This document shows positions 42,167 to 50,232 of a DNA stretch of 64,000 bases, piece after piece. The notes under the pieces were generated by a model, which saw only the letters and a program-made list of their open reading frames with translations, was not told the DNA's origin and ran no database searches. The stretch comes from Actinomadura sp. NBRC 104412. Lineage in GTDB: Bacteria > Actinomycetota > Actinomycetes > Streptosporangiales > Streptosporangiaceae. A program made the position numbers and the translations under genes. Position 1 is the first letter of the stretch. The number at the start of each line of letters is the position of its first letter. Where the stretch lies: contig NZ_BSTM01000025.1 in NCBI RefSeq assembly GCF_030269515.1, positions 1 to 64,000 on the forward strand. Reading direction: 5' to 3'.

Positions 42167-42631
42167 ATGGCGACCCCCACGGACGAGCGATCCGCGCTGG
42201 TGAGCGAGATCGGGCTGGACAGGCAGAACGGGGCCGCGCTGGGCCGGGTGCTGGCCACCGGCAACATCGGCAAGGCCGAGGAGGGCCCCGACGGCCGGAT
42301 GAAGGCCACCATCCGGATCAGGGAGGACCAGCTTGTCTACGACCCCTCGGTGCTCGTTATCCCCCATGGGGGCGACCTCGACATCGAGATCTACAACGAC
42401 GACAAGAACACCCATTGCGCGCTTTTCCCGAGCAATGGCGACCATCAGTTCATCTGGCTGGTGAACCATTCGCGCGGCACGGCGAGCCTGAGGCTCGACG
42501 GCCCCGGCTACTACTGGTACGGCTCGCCCACCGGCAACGACGAGGGACGCGGCCTCACCGGCGCCATCGTCGTGATGGGCGAGGTCCCCGACGACGCCAA
42601 GCTCGACCGGCCGGCCCAGCCACGACCGTAG
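42167..42631 (+). CDS. Cupredoxin-like protein of the PQQ operon
   Basis: A 154-residue protein with a cupredoxin-like pattern: VLVIPHGGDLDIEIYNDDKN, NTHCALFPSNGDHQFIW, then PGYYWYGSPTGNDEGRGLTG and AIVVMGE. The usual Cys-Pro-His copper loop is replaced by YGSPTGNDEG, so a type 1 copper site is doubtful; His and Cys in NTHC might still bind metal. It has no signal peptide. The ATG has GGGAGGTG at ideal spacing. Close to the dehydrogenase gene (13 bp), it may be its electron partner or a helper. Confidence 0.7.
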   Translation: MATPTDERSALVSEIGLDRQNGAALGRVLATGNIGKAEEGPDGRMKATIRIREDQLVYDPSVLVIPHGGDLDIEIYNDDKNTHCALFPSNGDHQFIWLVNHSRGTASLRLDGPGYYWYGSPTGNDEGRGLTGAIVVMGEVPDDAKLDRPAQPRP

Positions 42632-42644
42632 AAAGGAGCAGTTG

Positions 42645-44330
42645 ATGGCGGAATATGTGGACGCGGGGAAGGCCGTCGACTGGTCGTCCCTGAGCGGGGT
42701 GGTCGGGAGCGCGCCGCCGACCGTGACCAACGTCGGCTACGAGCGCCTGCTGCACGCACGCTCGGAGCCGCAGAACTGGCTCACCTACTTCGGCGCCTAC
42801 GACGGGAAGCGGTACTCGCCGCTGGAGCAGATCAACGTCGACAACGTGCGGCGCCTCACCCCCGCCTGGGTGTTCCAGTGCGGGTCCGCCGGGTTGCAGG
42901 CGGGCGGGTCGACGTACGCGTTCGAGGCGTCCCCGATCGTGGTGGACGGCGTCATGTACGTCACCGGCTGGGACGGCTACTGCTGGGCCCTGGACGCGGT
43001 GACCGGCAAGGAGCTGTGGCGGTACAAGCACGCCACGCCGTTCGACACCTCCCTGTGCTGCGGCAACGTCAACCGCGGCGTCGCGGTGGCGCACGGCAAG
43101 GTCTACATGGTCACGCCGAACGCGCATGTCATCGCGCTCGACGCGGAGACCGGCAAGGTCGTGTGGGACCGCACCAACGGCGACGTGCGGGCGGGCGAGA
43201 GCGCCACGCTGGCCCCCCTGGTCGTCAAGGACATGGTCATCGTCGGCAGCGCCGGCGGCGAGTTCGGGGTGCGCGGCCATCTCGACGCGTTCGACCTGGA
43301 GACGGGCGAGCGCCGGTGGCGCACGTACACGATCCCGAAGCCGGGCGAGCCCGGCTCCGAGACCTGGCCGGCCGACGGCGAGCAGTGGGCGCGGGGCGGC
43401 GGCAACCCGTGGATCACGCCCACCTACGACCCTGAGCTCAACCTGCTGTACACCGGGACCGGCAACCCCGCGCCCGACTTCGACGGCGAGGTGCGGCCGG
43501 GCGACAACCTCTACACCGACAGCTGCATCGCGGTGAACCCCGACAACGGGGAACTGGTCTGGCACTACCAGCACAATCCGCACGACCTGTGGGACTACGA
43601 CAGCATTTCGGAGAACACCCTCTTCGAAATGGACGGCCGCAGATTCCTGGGGCATTTCAACAAGAACGGTTACGCCTACATTCTCGACCGCACCAACGGC
43701 GAGGTGGAGAGGGTGTTCCCGTTCGTCGACCGGATCGACTGGGGGACGGTGGACTCCAAGGGGCAGATCGAGGTCCACAAGTACCCCGACGAGGAGGGCG
43801 TGCCGGTCCACTTCTACCCCGGTCCGGGCGGCGGCAAGGAGTGGACGCACAACGCCTACAGCCCGAGGACGGGGCTCTTCTACGTCCCGGTCCAGGACGT
43901 CGGCGCGACCGCGACGCGGCGGCGCAGGGAGTTCAAGGAGGGGATCCCGTACTGGGGCGCGGGCGTCGCCGTGGACACCGAGGGCATGGCGGGTTCGATC
44001 AGCGCCTTCGACCCGGCCACCGGCCGGGAGGTGTGGCGCTGGCGCAACGAGGTGCCGATGTGCGCGTCGGTGCTGGCCACGGCGGGCGACCTGGTGTTCG
44101 CGGGCGAGCCCACCGGGGAGTTCAACGCGCTGAACGCCCGTACCGGCGAGCTGCTGTGGCAGTTCCAGTGCGGCAGCGGCCACCACGGCAGCCCGTCCAC
44201 CTACAGCGTCGGCGGACGGCAGTACATCGCCGTGCCGAGCGGCTGGGGCGGCTGGATCGAGGGCTTCGCCCCCGGCATGCTCGCCGGGACCCACGGCGCC
44301 GCCCTCTTCGCGTTCGCCCTGCCCGACTAG
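42645..44330 (+). CDS. PQQ-dependent alcohol dehydrogenase without signal peptide
   Basis: A 561-residue eight-bladed quinoprotein with repeated docking motifs such as ALDAVTGKELWRY and ALDAETGKVVWDR. Vicinal Cys138-Cys139 (DTSLCCGN) form the ring-shaped disulfide at PQQ. Metal ligands are Glu206 (GGEFGVRG), Asn274 (GTGNPAPDF) and catalytic Asp317, with an extra Asp319 (LWDYDSIS), as in lanthanide enzymes of the XoxF type. Residues 1-40 are hydrophilic; no signal peptide or c-type heme is present. The ATG has AAAGGAG upstream. Substrate is likely a primary alcohol. Confidence 0.9.
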   Translation: MAEYVDAGKAVDWSSLSGVVGSAPPTVTNVGYERLLHARSEPQNWLTYFGAYDGKRYSPLEQINVDNVRRLTPAWVFQCGSAGLQAGGSTYAFEASPIVVDGVMYVTGWDGYCWALDAVTGKELWRYKHATPFDTSLCCGNVNRGVAVAHGKVYMVTPNAHVIALDAETGKVVWDRTNGDVRAGESATLAPLVVKDMVIVGSAGGEFGVRGHLDAFDLETGERRWRTYTIPKPGEPGSETWPADGEQWARGGGNPWITPTYDPELNLLYTGTGNPAPDFDGEVRPGDNLYTDSCIAVNPDNGELVWHYQHNPHDLWDYDSISENTLFEMDGRRFLGHFNKNGYAYILDRTNGEVERVFPFVDRIDWGTVDSKGQIEVHKYPDEEGVPVHFYPGPGGGKEWTHNAYSPRTGLFYVPVQDVGATATRRRREFKEGIPYWGAGVAVDTEGMAGSISAFDPATGREVWRWRNEVPMCASVLATAGDLVFAGEPTGEFNALNARTGELLWQFQCGSGHHGSPSTYSVGGRQYIAVPSGWGGWIEGFAPGMLAGTHGAALFAFALPD

Positions 44331-44389
44331 CGGCGCCCGCACGCCCACGCCCGAACGGTCCCGAGACCACGAGGGAGGAGGTGAAACGC

Positions 44390-44527
44390 ATGGTGAAAGG
44401 TAGGGAGCGCGAGAGCGTCGCCCCCCGGACCGACCTGTCCGAGTGGGAGACCCCCGCCTTCGAGGAGGTCGGTGTCTCCGCCGAGGTGACCGCGTACTTC
44501 GGCGTGTTGGACTTCGAGGACGACTAG
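44390..44527 (+). CDS. pqqA: PQQ precursor peptide PqqA
   Basis: A 45-residue peptide. The conserved AEVTAYF gives Glu32 and Tyr36 in the E-x3-Y arrangement that PqqE crosslinks to build PQQ. WETPAFEEVGV before it is the leader bound by PqqD. The C-terminal tail FGVLDFEDD is longer and more acidic than in proteobacteria. GAGGGAGGAGG lies before the ATG. It is 59 bp after the dehydrogenase and is followed at once by a hairpin. Confidence 0.93.
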   Translation: MVKGRERESVAPRTDLSEWETPAFEEVGVSAEVTAYFGVLDFEDD

Positions 44528-44542
44528 CCCGCCCCGGGCGGG
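44528..44542 (+). terminator. Hairpin directly after pqqA
   Basis: CCCGCC and GGCGGG pair around CCG, beginning at the base after the pqqA stop codon. There is no U tract. Such a hairpin could protect or partly terminate the pqqA transcript, giving more precursor than enzyme mRNA. Confidence 0.45.
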
Positions 44543-44614
44543 TCAGGCGCGGCGGGAGGCGTCCGGCGGTGGTGCCGGGCGCCGCCCGCCCGGTGCGCGG
44601 AGAGGTGATCGACG

Positions 44615-45508
44615 TTGTGGGTGCGCGTGCTCGGGTCGGCGGCCGGCGGGGGATTTCCGCAGTGGAACTGCACCTGCCCTCCGTGCGACGCGGTACGGAC
44701 CGGCTCCAGGCCCGCACGGCCGCGTACCCAGTCGTCCATCGCGGTGAGCCCCGACCACCGGCGGTGGTTCCTTTTCAACGCCTCACCCGATGTGCACGCC
44801 CAGATCGAACGCTCCCCGGCCTTGGGGCCCTCTGCCGGACGGGCCGTCCCGCTGGAGGCGGTGCTGCTGACCGACGCGGAGCTGGACCACACGCTGGGCC
44901 TGCTCCTGCTGCGGGAGGGACGCGGGCTCCGGCTCCATTGCACCGAGGCCGTGTACGAGGCCCTGCGCGACGGCAACTCGCTGCTCCGGACGCTGGAAGC
45001 GTACTGCCCCGTCACCTGGCATCCGGTCGTGCCGGGCGACGACGTCGCGTTGTGCGACGGCCTGTCGTACCGGGCCTTCGACGTGCCGACGACCAAGCGG
45101 GCGCGGTTCGGCCCCGATGACGCGCCCGGACGGGTGGTGGGCTACCGGCTGAGCGGGGAGGACGGCCGGTCGGTGGTCTACCTGCCGGGCGTCCAGGAGC
45201 TGACGCCCGGGGTGCTGGAGGCGGTGGACGGCTGCGACTGCCTGCTCGTCGACGGGACCTGCTGGAGCGACGACGAGCTGATCCGGCTCGGCCTGGCCGC
45301 CAGGACCTCACGGGACATGGGCCATGTGCCCATCGGCGGGCCGGACGGCAGCCTCGTCCGGCTGTCCTCGCCGCCCGCCGCCCGGCGCACCATCTATCTC
45401 CACGTCAACAACACCAACCCGATCCTGATCGAGGACTCGCCCGAACGGCGGGCCGTCGAGAGCCGCGGCATGGAGGTGGCCGTGGACGGGATGGAACTGC
45501 GGATCTGA
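44615..45508 (+). CDS. pqqB: PQQ biosynthesis protein PqqB
   Basis: A 297-residue metallo-beta-lactamase-fold protein that begins VRVLGSAAGGGFPQWNCTCP, the PqqB signature with its Cys pair. TDAELDHTLGLLLLREGRGL and VDGTCWSDDELI match the family. PqqB hydroxylates the Tyr of the crosslinked intermediate. It starts with TTG behind AGAGGTG; a GTG two codons on is possible. Length is as usual. Confidence 0.93.
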   Translation: MWVRVLGSAAGGGFPQWNCTCPPCDAVRTGSRPARPRTQSSIAVSPDHRRWFLFNASPDVHAQIERSPALGPSAGRAVPLEAVLLTDAELDHTLGLLLLREGRGLRLHCTEAVYEALRDGNSLLRTLEAYCPVTWHPVVPGDDVALCDGLSYRAFDVPTTKRARFGPDDAPGRVVGYRLSGEDGRSVVYLPGVQELTPGVLEAVDGCDCLLVDGTCWSDDELIRLGLAARTSRDMGHVPIGGPDGSLVRLSSPPAARRTIYLHVNNTNPILIEDSPERRAVESRGMEVAVDGMELRI

Positions 45509-45516
45509 GAGCGGCC

Positions 45517-46212
45517 ATGGTGACGGTAACAACGGAGAACGACGGCTTCGTGGGCGCGTTGCGCGCGCAATCCCGGCGCTACCACGACCGGCATCCCTTC
45601 CACCGCAAGATGAACGAGGGCGCGCTGAGCCGCCGCCAGATCCAGGGCTGGGCGGCCAACCGCTTCTACTACCAGCTGAACCTGCCCCGCAAGGACGCCG
45701 CGATCATCGCCAACTGTCCTGACCGCGACGTCCGCCGCCGCTGGATCCAGCGCATCCTGGACCACGACGGGACGGCGGACGGCGAGGGCGGGATCGAGGC
45801 GTGGCTGCGGCTCGGCGAGGCCCTCGGCCTGGACCGGGACGAGCTGCTGGACGAGCGGCACGTCGTCCCCGGCGTCCGGTTCGCCGTCGACGCCTACGTG
45901 ACCTTCGCCCGTACCCGGCCGTGGGTCGAGGCGGTGGCGTCCTCGCTCACCGAACTGTTCGCCCCGGGCCTGATGGCCGAACGGCTGGCCGCCTTCGAAC
46001 GCCATTACCCGTGGATCGACCGCGCGGGCCTCGCCTATTTCCGGGCCCGCCTCACCCAGGCCCCCCGTGATTCGGAGCACGCCATGGAGGTGGTGACGAA
46101 GTACTGCCGGACACCGGCCGAGCAGTCGGCCGCGGTGGCGGCGCTGGCGTTCAAATGCGACGTGCTGTGGAGCATGCTCGACGCCACCGAACGGGCCTAT
46201 CCGGATGGTTAG
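45517..46212 (+). CDS. pqqC: Pyrroloquinoline-quinone synthase PqqC
   Basis: This 231-residue cofactor-free oxidase has YHDRHPFHRKMNEGALSRRQ, QGWAANRFYYQLNLPRKDA and RDSEHAMEVVTKYC, all PqqC family segments that surround the active site. It carries out the last ring closure and eight-electron oxidation to PQQ. It begins 8 bp after pqqB and overlaps pqqD by 8 bp. Confidence 0.95.
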   Translation: MVTVTTENDGFVGALRAQSRRYHDRHPFHRKMNEGALSRRQIQGWAANRFYYQLNLPRKDAAIIANCPDRDVRRRWIQRILDHDGTADGEGGIEAWLRLGEALGLDRDELLDERHVVPGVRFAVDAYVTFARTRPWVEAVASSLTELFAPGLMAERLAAFERHYPWIDRAGLAYFRARLTQAPRDSEHAMEVVTKYCRTPAEQSAAVAALAFKCDVLWSMLDATERAYPDG

Positions 46213-46498
46213 CGTGCGCGCCGTCGGCGACACTGACCGTCCCCGCCTCGCGCCGCACGTGCGGCTGGAGTTCGACCCGGCGCGGGGACGTCACATGCTG
46301 TTGTCCCCGGAGGCGGTCACCGTCCTGAACGCGACGGGCGCGGCGGTCCTCGGCCTGTGCGACGGGCGCCGCACCGTCGCCGGGATCGTGGCCGAGCTGC
46401 GCGGACGCTACGAGGTGGTGATCGACGGGGAGGTGCGGGAGTTCCTCGCCCGGCTGGTCGCCGCGCGCCGGCTGGAGATGGGGGACGGGGATGGATAG
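46205..46498 (+). CDS. pqqD: PqqA-binding chaperone PqqD
   Basis: The 97-residue protein is a winged-helix peptide carrier: RLAPHVRLEFDPARGRHMLL, PEAVTVLNATGAAVLGLCDG and an EFLARLV helix. PqqD holds the PqqA leader and brings it to PqqE. It overlaps pqqC and pqqE by 8 bp on each side, so translation is coupled. Confidence 0.93.
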   Translation: MVSVRAVGDTDRPRLAPHVRLEFDPARGRHMLLSPEAVTVLNATGAAVLGLCDGRRTVAGIVAELRGRYEVVIDGEVREFLARLVAARRLEMGDGDG

Positions 46499-47567
46499 GC
46501 CGTTCGGTCTGCTGGCGGAGCTCACCTACGACTGCCCGCTGCGCTGCTCGTACTGCTCCAACCCGCTCGACCTGGGCGCGTACCGGGACGAACTGGCGAC
46601 CGGCGAGTGGCGGAGGGTCATGGCCGAGGCCCGGGACCTGGGCGTCCTGCACCTGCACCTGTCCGGCGGCGAGCCGCTGCGGCGCCGCGACCTGGTGGAC
46701 CTCGTCCGGGAGGCGCGGGACCTGGGCCTCTACACCAACCTCATCACCAGCGCGCTCGGCCTGTCGTCCCGGCGGGCCGAGGAGCTGCGGGCGGCGGGAC
46801 TCGACCACGTCCAGATCAGCGTCCAGGCCGACCGTCCGGAACTGTCGGACCGGCTCGCCGGCCTGCCGTCCTTCCAGCGCAAGCTCGCGGCGGCCCGCCT
46901 GGTGAAGAAGCTGGGCTGGCCGCTGACGCTGAACGTCGTCCTGCACCGGCACAACATCGACCGGATCGACCGCATCCTCGAACTGGCCGAGGAACTGGAC
47001 GCCGACCGCATCGAACTGGCCAACACGCAGTACTACGGCTGGGCCTGGCGGAACCGGGACGCCCTTCTGCCGAGCGGCTCCCAGCTCGACCGCGCCGAGA
47101 CCGTCGTGCGCGCGGCCCGCCGACGCCTGGAGGGACGGATGGAGGTCATCTACGTCCTCCCCGACTACTACACCCGCTACCCCAAGCCCTGCATGGGCGG
47201 CTGGGGCAGACGGCAGCTCACCGTCATCCCCAACGGCGACGTCCTGCCGTGCCCGGCCGCGCACACCCTGCCGCTTCCCCGCGCGAACGTCCGCGAGCAC
47301 GGCCTGGCGTGGATCTGGGAGCGGTCACCGATCTTCCGGCGGTTCCGCGGGACGGACTGGATGCCGGAGCCCTGCCGGAGCTGCGACCGCCGCGAGCTCG
47401 ACTTCGGCGGCTGCCGCTGCCAGGCGTTCCAGCTCACCGGCGACGCGTCCTGCACCGACCCCGCCTGCCACCTCTCTCCTGACCACGCGCTCGTGGAGGA
47501 CGCGGTGAACAACGCCGACCGGCCCCTGCCACCCCGTGAGCTCCTGCCCCGGGAGGTGCCGCGATGA
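46491..47567 (+). CDS. pqqE: Radical SAM PqqA peptide cyclase PqqE
   Basis: The 358-residue enzyme has the radical SAM CxxxCxxC at Cys15, Cys19 and Cys22 (YDCPLRCSYCSNP), the SGGEPL SAM motif and a SPASM domain with many Cys (CRSCDRRELDFGGCRCQAF). It joins Glu and Tyr of PqqA by a C-C bond. QYYGWAWRNRDALLP is conserved in the family. The end overlaps the exchanger gene by ATGA. Confidence 0.95.
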   Translation: MDRPFGLLAELTYDCPLRCSYCSNPLDLGAYRDELATGEWRRVMAEARDLGVLHLHLSGGEPLRRRDLVDLVREARDLGLYTNLITSALGLSSRRAEELRAAGLDHVQISVQADRPELSDRLAGLPSFQRKLAAARLVKKLGWPLTLNVVLHRHNIDRIDRILELAEELDADRIELANTQYYGWAWRNRDALLPSGSQLDRAETVVRAARRRLEGRMEVIYVLPDYYTRYPKPCMGGWGRRQLTVIPNGDVLPCPAAHTLPLPRANVREHGLAWIWERSPIFRRFRGTDWMPEPCRSCDRRELDFGGCRCQAFQLTGDASCTDPACHLSPDHALVEDAVNNADRPLPPRELLPREVPR

Positions 47568-48664
47568 CCTCGATCCTCGTCTTCGCCGCGGGCGCGGTGC
47601 TGCTGATCTACAGCGCGGAGAAGCTGATCGGCTACCTCGTGGGCGTCGCGAGCGGGCTCAGGGTCTCCATCTTCCTGCTCGCCATCGTCTTCACCGGCAT
47701 CGAGTTCGACGACGTGTTCCTGGGCGTCGCGCTGAACCTGGAAGAGGTCGAGGACGTCGCGTTGGGCATCGTGCTGGGCACCGCCATCTCGATGACCGGG
47801 GTCGTGCTGGCGCTCGCCGCGATCCTCACCCCCACCAAGGTGACCATCCCGCGCGACTACCTGCTCGTCTTCGCGCTGGCCCCGCTCCTGATGATCGTGT
47901 TCGTGGTGCTGGAGCCTTTGGACGTGGTCGAGGGGCTGGCGTTGCTCGGGCTGTTCGGGACCTTCCTCGCCTACGTCGCGGTCCGCGAGTCCAGAGGGGA
48001 CAAGCCCATCTTCCGCGACGCCGAACTGTACGAGGCGTATGTCGCCGTCCGCGCGTCCCGGGAAGGGGACGGGGGGACGGCCACCCTCACCGGCACGCGC
48101 CCGGCCACGGCGGATCCCGGGCGGACACCACCGGAGACCCATCCGGGACGGCATTTCTCCGAGGCCGCCCCGTTCGCGGAGGCGCGCAGGCACTCGGGGT
48201 GGGCGGGCCTGTGCCTGGCGGTGCTGGCCCTGGCGGGCCTGGTCGCCGGCGCCGCGATCACGGGCATGGGAACCGAGGGCATCCTGGAGACCTACGGGCT
48301 GGAGGGCACCCTCTTCGGCGCGACGATCGCCACGGTCGTCCTCACCGTCGAGGACGTCTTCCTCACCGTGGAACCCGCCCGCAAAGGCGCCCCGGAAATC
48401 GGCGTCGGAAACGTCATCGGAAGCGTGGTGTTCTCCGTCACCGGGAAACTCGGGGTGATCGTGCTGGCGGGCGGCCTGGTGATAGCGCCCGACGTCCTCA
48501 CCTGGCACCTGCCCGCCCTTGTCGTCCTCACCGGTTTCGCGGCGTACGTGCTGCACACGGGCGAGCTGAAACGGTGGCACGGCGTCGTGCTGCTGGCCTT
48601 CTATATCGCCTATTGGATCGTCAGCTTCACGGCCTTCGGAACCGCGCCCGTCGAGGTGGACTGA
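47564..48664 (+). CDS. Divergent CaCA-like cation exchanger
   Basis: The 366-residue membrane protein has about ten helices in two halves around a hydrophilic loop (about 145-215). Each half has an alpha-repeat similar to CaCA (Na+/Ca2+ or H+) exchangers: TGIEFDDVFLGVAL with LGIVLGTAI, and VVLTVEDVFLTVEPARKGAP with VGNVIGSVVF. The GTSxPE motif is replaced by GIEFDDV and VLTVEDV, giving more acidic residues. Translationally coupled to pqqE. It may handle Ca2+, or a lanthanide, for the PQQ dehydrogenase; that is inference. Confidence 0.7.
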   Translation: MTSILVFAAGAVLLIYSAEKLIGYLVGVASGLRVSIFLLAIVFTGIEFDDVFLGVALNLEEVEDVALGIVLGTAISMTGVVLALAAILTPTKVTIPRDYLLVFALAPLLMIVFVVLEPLDVVEGLALLGLFGTFLAYVAVRESRGDKPIFRDAELYEAYVAVRASREGDGGTATLTGTRPATADPGRTPPETHPGRHFSEAAPFAEARRHSGWAGLCLAVLALAGLVAGAAITGMGTEGILETYGLEGTLFGATIATVVLTVEDVFLTVEPARKGAPEIGVGNVIGSVVFSVTGKLGVIVLAGGLVIAPDVLTWHLPALVVLTGFAAYVLHTGELKRWHGVVLLAFYIAYWIVSFTAFGTAPVEVD

Positions 48665-48768
48665 CCCATGAGGAGGATGCGGGAGTCAGAAACGGCGCTC
48701 TAAGATCGGAGCGGCGATTCGCGCCCCCGCCGGCCGCGGGCGCCCGTTTCTCACCGCAGGGATGTGCC

Positions 48769-49407
48769 ATGGCCAAACCTCCGTCACCCGGGTCGCCCTT
48801 CGACACGCCGCCACCCGGGTACGGGCCGCCGCCGCCCGTCAAGGGGCCTGCGCCGGTGACGCTTCCGCCCAGGAATCCGCGGATCACCGCGCTGGTCGCG
48901 GGGGCGATGCTGCTGCTCCTGATCGCGGGCGCCACGGTGGTCGGCTTCCAGTTGCTCCAGGACGACGGCGACCCCGGCCCGGTCGACCTGCGCCAGCCCC
49001 TGCTCATCCAGCAGGTGGCGCAGGTCCAGCCCCCGCCGTGCCCGGCCGGGATGTTGCGGGAGACCGCGGGAACCGAGTGCTTCAAGCTGGAACCCGGCGG
49101 GATGACGGTGCGGCGCCTTGAGGAGATCCGGCTCGTCCCGCCCGGACCCCAGGGACCTGAATGGGGCATCGCCCTCACGCTGACGCAGACCGACGCCGCG
49201 ATCTTCGGCAACCTGACGATACGCGCCAGGACGGCGGACAGCGGCACCGCGGCGAACCGGATCGCCATGGTCGTCGGCGACGTGGTCGTGTCGGCCCCGA
49301 CGGTCACCGGCGTCATCACGGGCGGTCAGGTGCAGATCTCCGGGCGGTTCGACCGGCCCGCCGCCGAACGCCTGATAGAGCGGCTGACGGGCCGCCCGCC
49401 GTCCTGA
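48769..49407 (+). CDS. Membrane protein with SecDF P1 head-like domain
   Basis: A 212-residue protein: Pro-rich cytoplasmic tail, one membrane helix (about 40-62), then an outer domain. The C-terminal part (IAMVVGDVVVSAPTVTGVIT, GGQVQISGRFDRPAAERL) matches the SecD P1 head, but the other SecD helices are missing. Function unknown. The ATG has AGGGATG upstream. It is near, but probably not part of, the PQQ operon. Confidence 0.75.
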   Translation: MAKPPSPGSPFDTPPPGYGPPPPVKGPAPVTLPPRNPRITALVAGAMLLLLIAGATVVGFQLLQDDGDPGPVDLRQPLLIQQVAQVQPPPCPAGMLRETAGTECFKLEPGGMTVRRLEEIRLVPPGPQGPEWGIALTLTQTDAAIFGNLTIRARTADSGTAANRIAMVVGDVVVSAPTVTGVITGGQVQISGRFDRPAAERLIERLTGRPPS

Positions 49408-49454
49408 CCCGCCCGTTTCACGCTTCCGTCCCCGGGGACCACGCACCCTGCCGG

Positions 49455-50186
49455 GGCAGAACGTTCGACATCGAGTTCGACTTCGTCTCCCACCGCCTCG
49501 TCATCCGCGACAGCGGCGGCGCCGTCGAGGACTTCGCGCTGGAGCCCATGGCCGTCGCCGACTTCTACGCCCGGACGATGGCCGCCTTGGACGCGCTCGG
49601 GATAGAGGCGCCCATCTACGCCAGGCCCAACGAAGTCGAACCGGCCATCCCCTTCGCCGAGGACCACCGGCACGCCTCGTACGACGGCCATGCGGTACGG
49701 CTGTTCTGGCTCCAGTTGCTCCAGGCGTCCCGGGTCCTGGGCGAGTTCAGGTCACGCTTCATCGGCAAGGTCAGCCCCGTCCATCTCTTCTGGGGTGGCA
49801 TGGACCTCGCCTGCACCCGCTTCTCCGGACGGCCCGCGCCCGAGTACTCGGGCGATATCCCCAACTGTCCCCGCGAGGTGATGGTCCAGGGTTACTCCCA
49901 CGAGCTCAGTAGCTGCGGCTTCTGGGCGGGAGGCGGCGACGAGGGCGCCTTCTACTCCTACGCCTACCCCGAACCCGAAGGCTTCTCCGACCGCTCCGTC
50001 GGCCCGTTCGACGCCTTCTACAACGATCAGCTCGGGCAGTTCCTGCTCCCGTACGAGGCCGTGCGCACCGCGTCCGACCCCGAAAAGGCGCTGCTGGGGT
50101 TCCTTCAGAGCACCTACGAGGCGGCGGCCGACCTCGGCGGCTGGGACCGCGCCGCCCTGGAGGCCGATCCCGGCCGCATGGGCTAG
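49455..50186 (+). pseudogene. DUF5996 gene lacking its 5' end
   Basis: The frame from GRTFDIEFDFVSHRLVIRDS to the end (about 243 codons) matches DUF5996 proteins, with HLFWGGMDLACTRFSGRPAP and SHELSSCGFWAGGGDEGAFY. These proteins normally have about 50 more residues (tryptophan-rich) before this point. Here the frame abuts the previous gene with no start codon in the 48 bp between. It is best read as a 5' truncation. Confidence 0.7.
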
Positions 50187-50232
50187 GCGCAGCGACGGGC
50201 CGGTGCGCCGTTCCACGCTAGCCTGACCGGCT

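Noticed and set aside
42555-44717. A 720-codon open frame antisense to the PQQ dehydrogenase
   Set aside because: The plus strand has the full quinoprotein motifs; the antisense product is low-complexity Arg/Val/Gly sequence.
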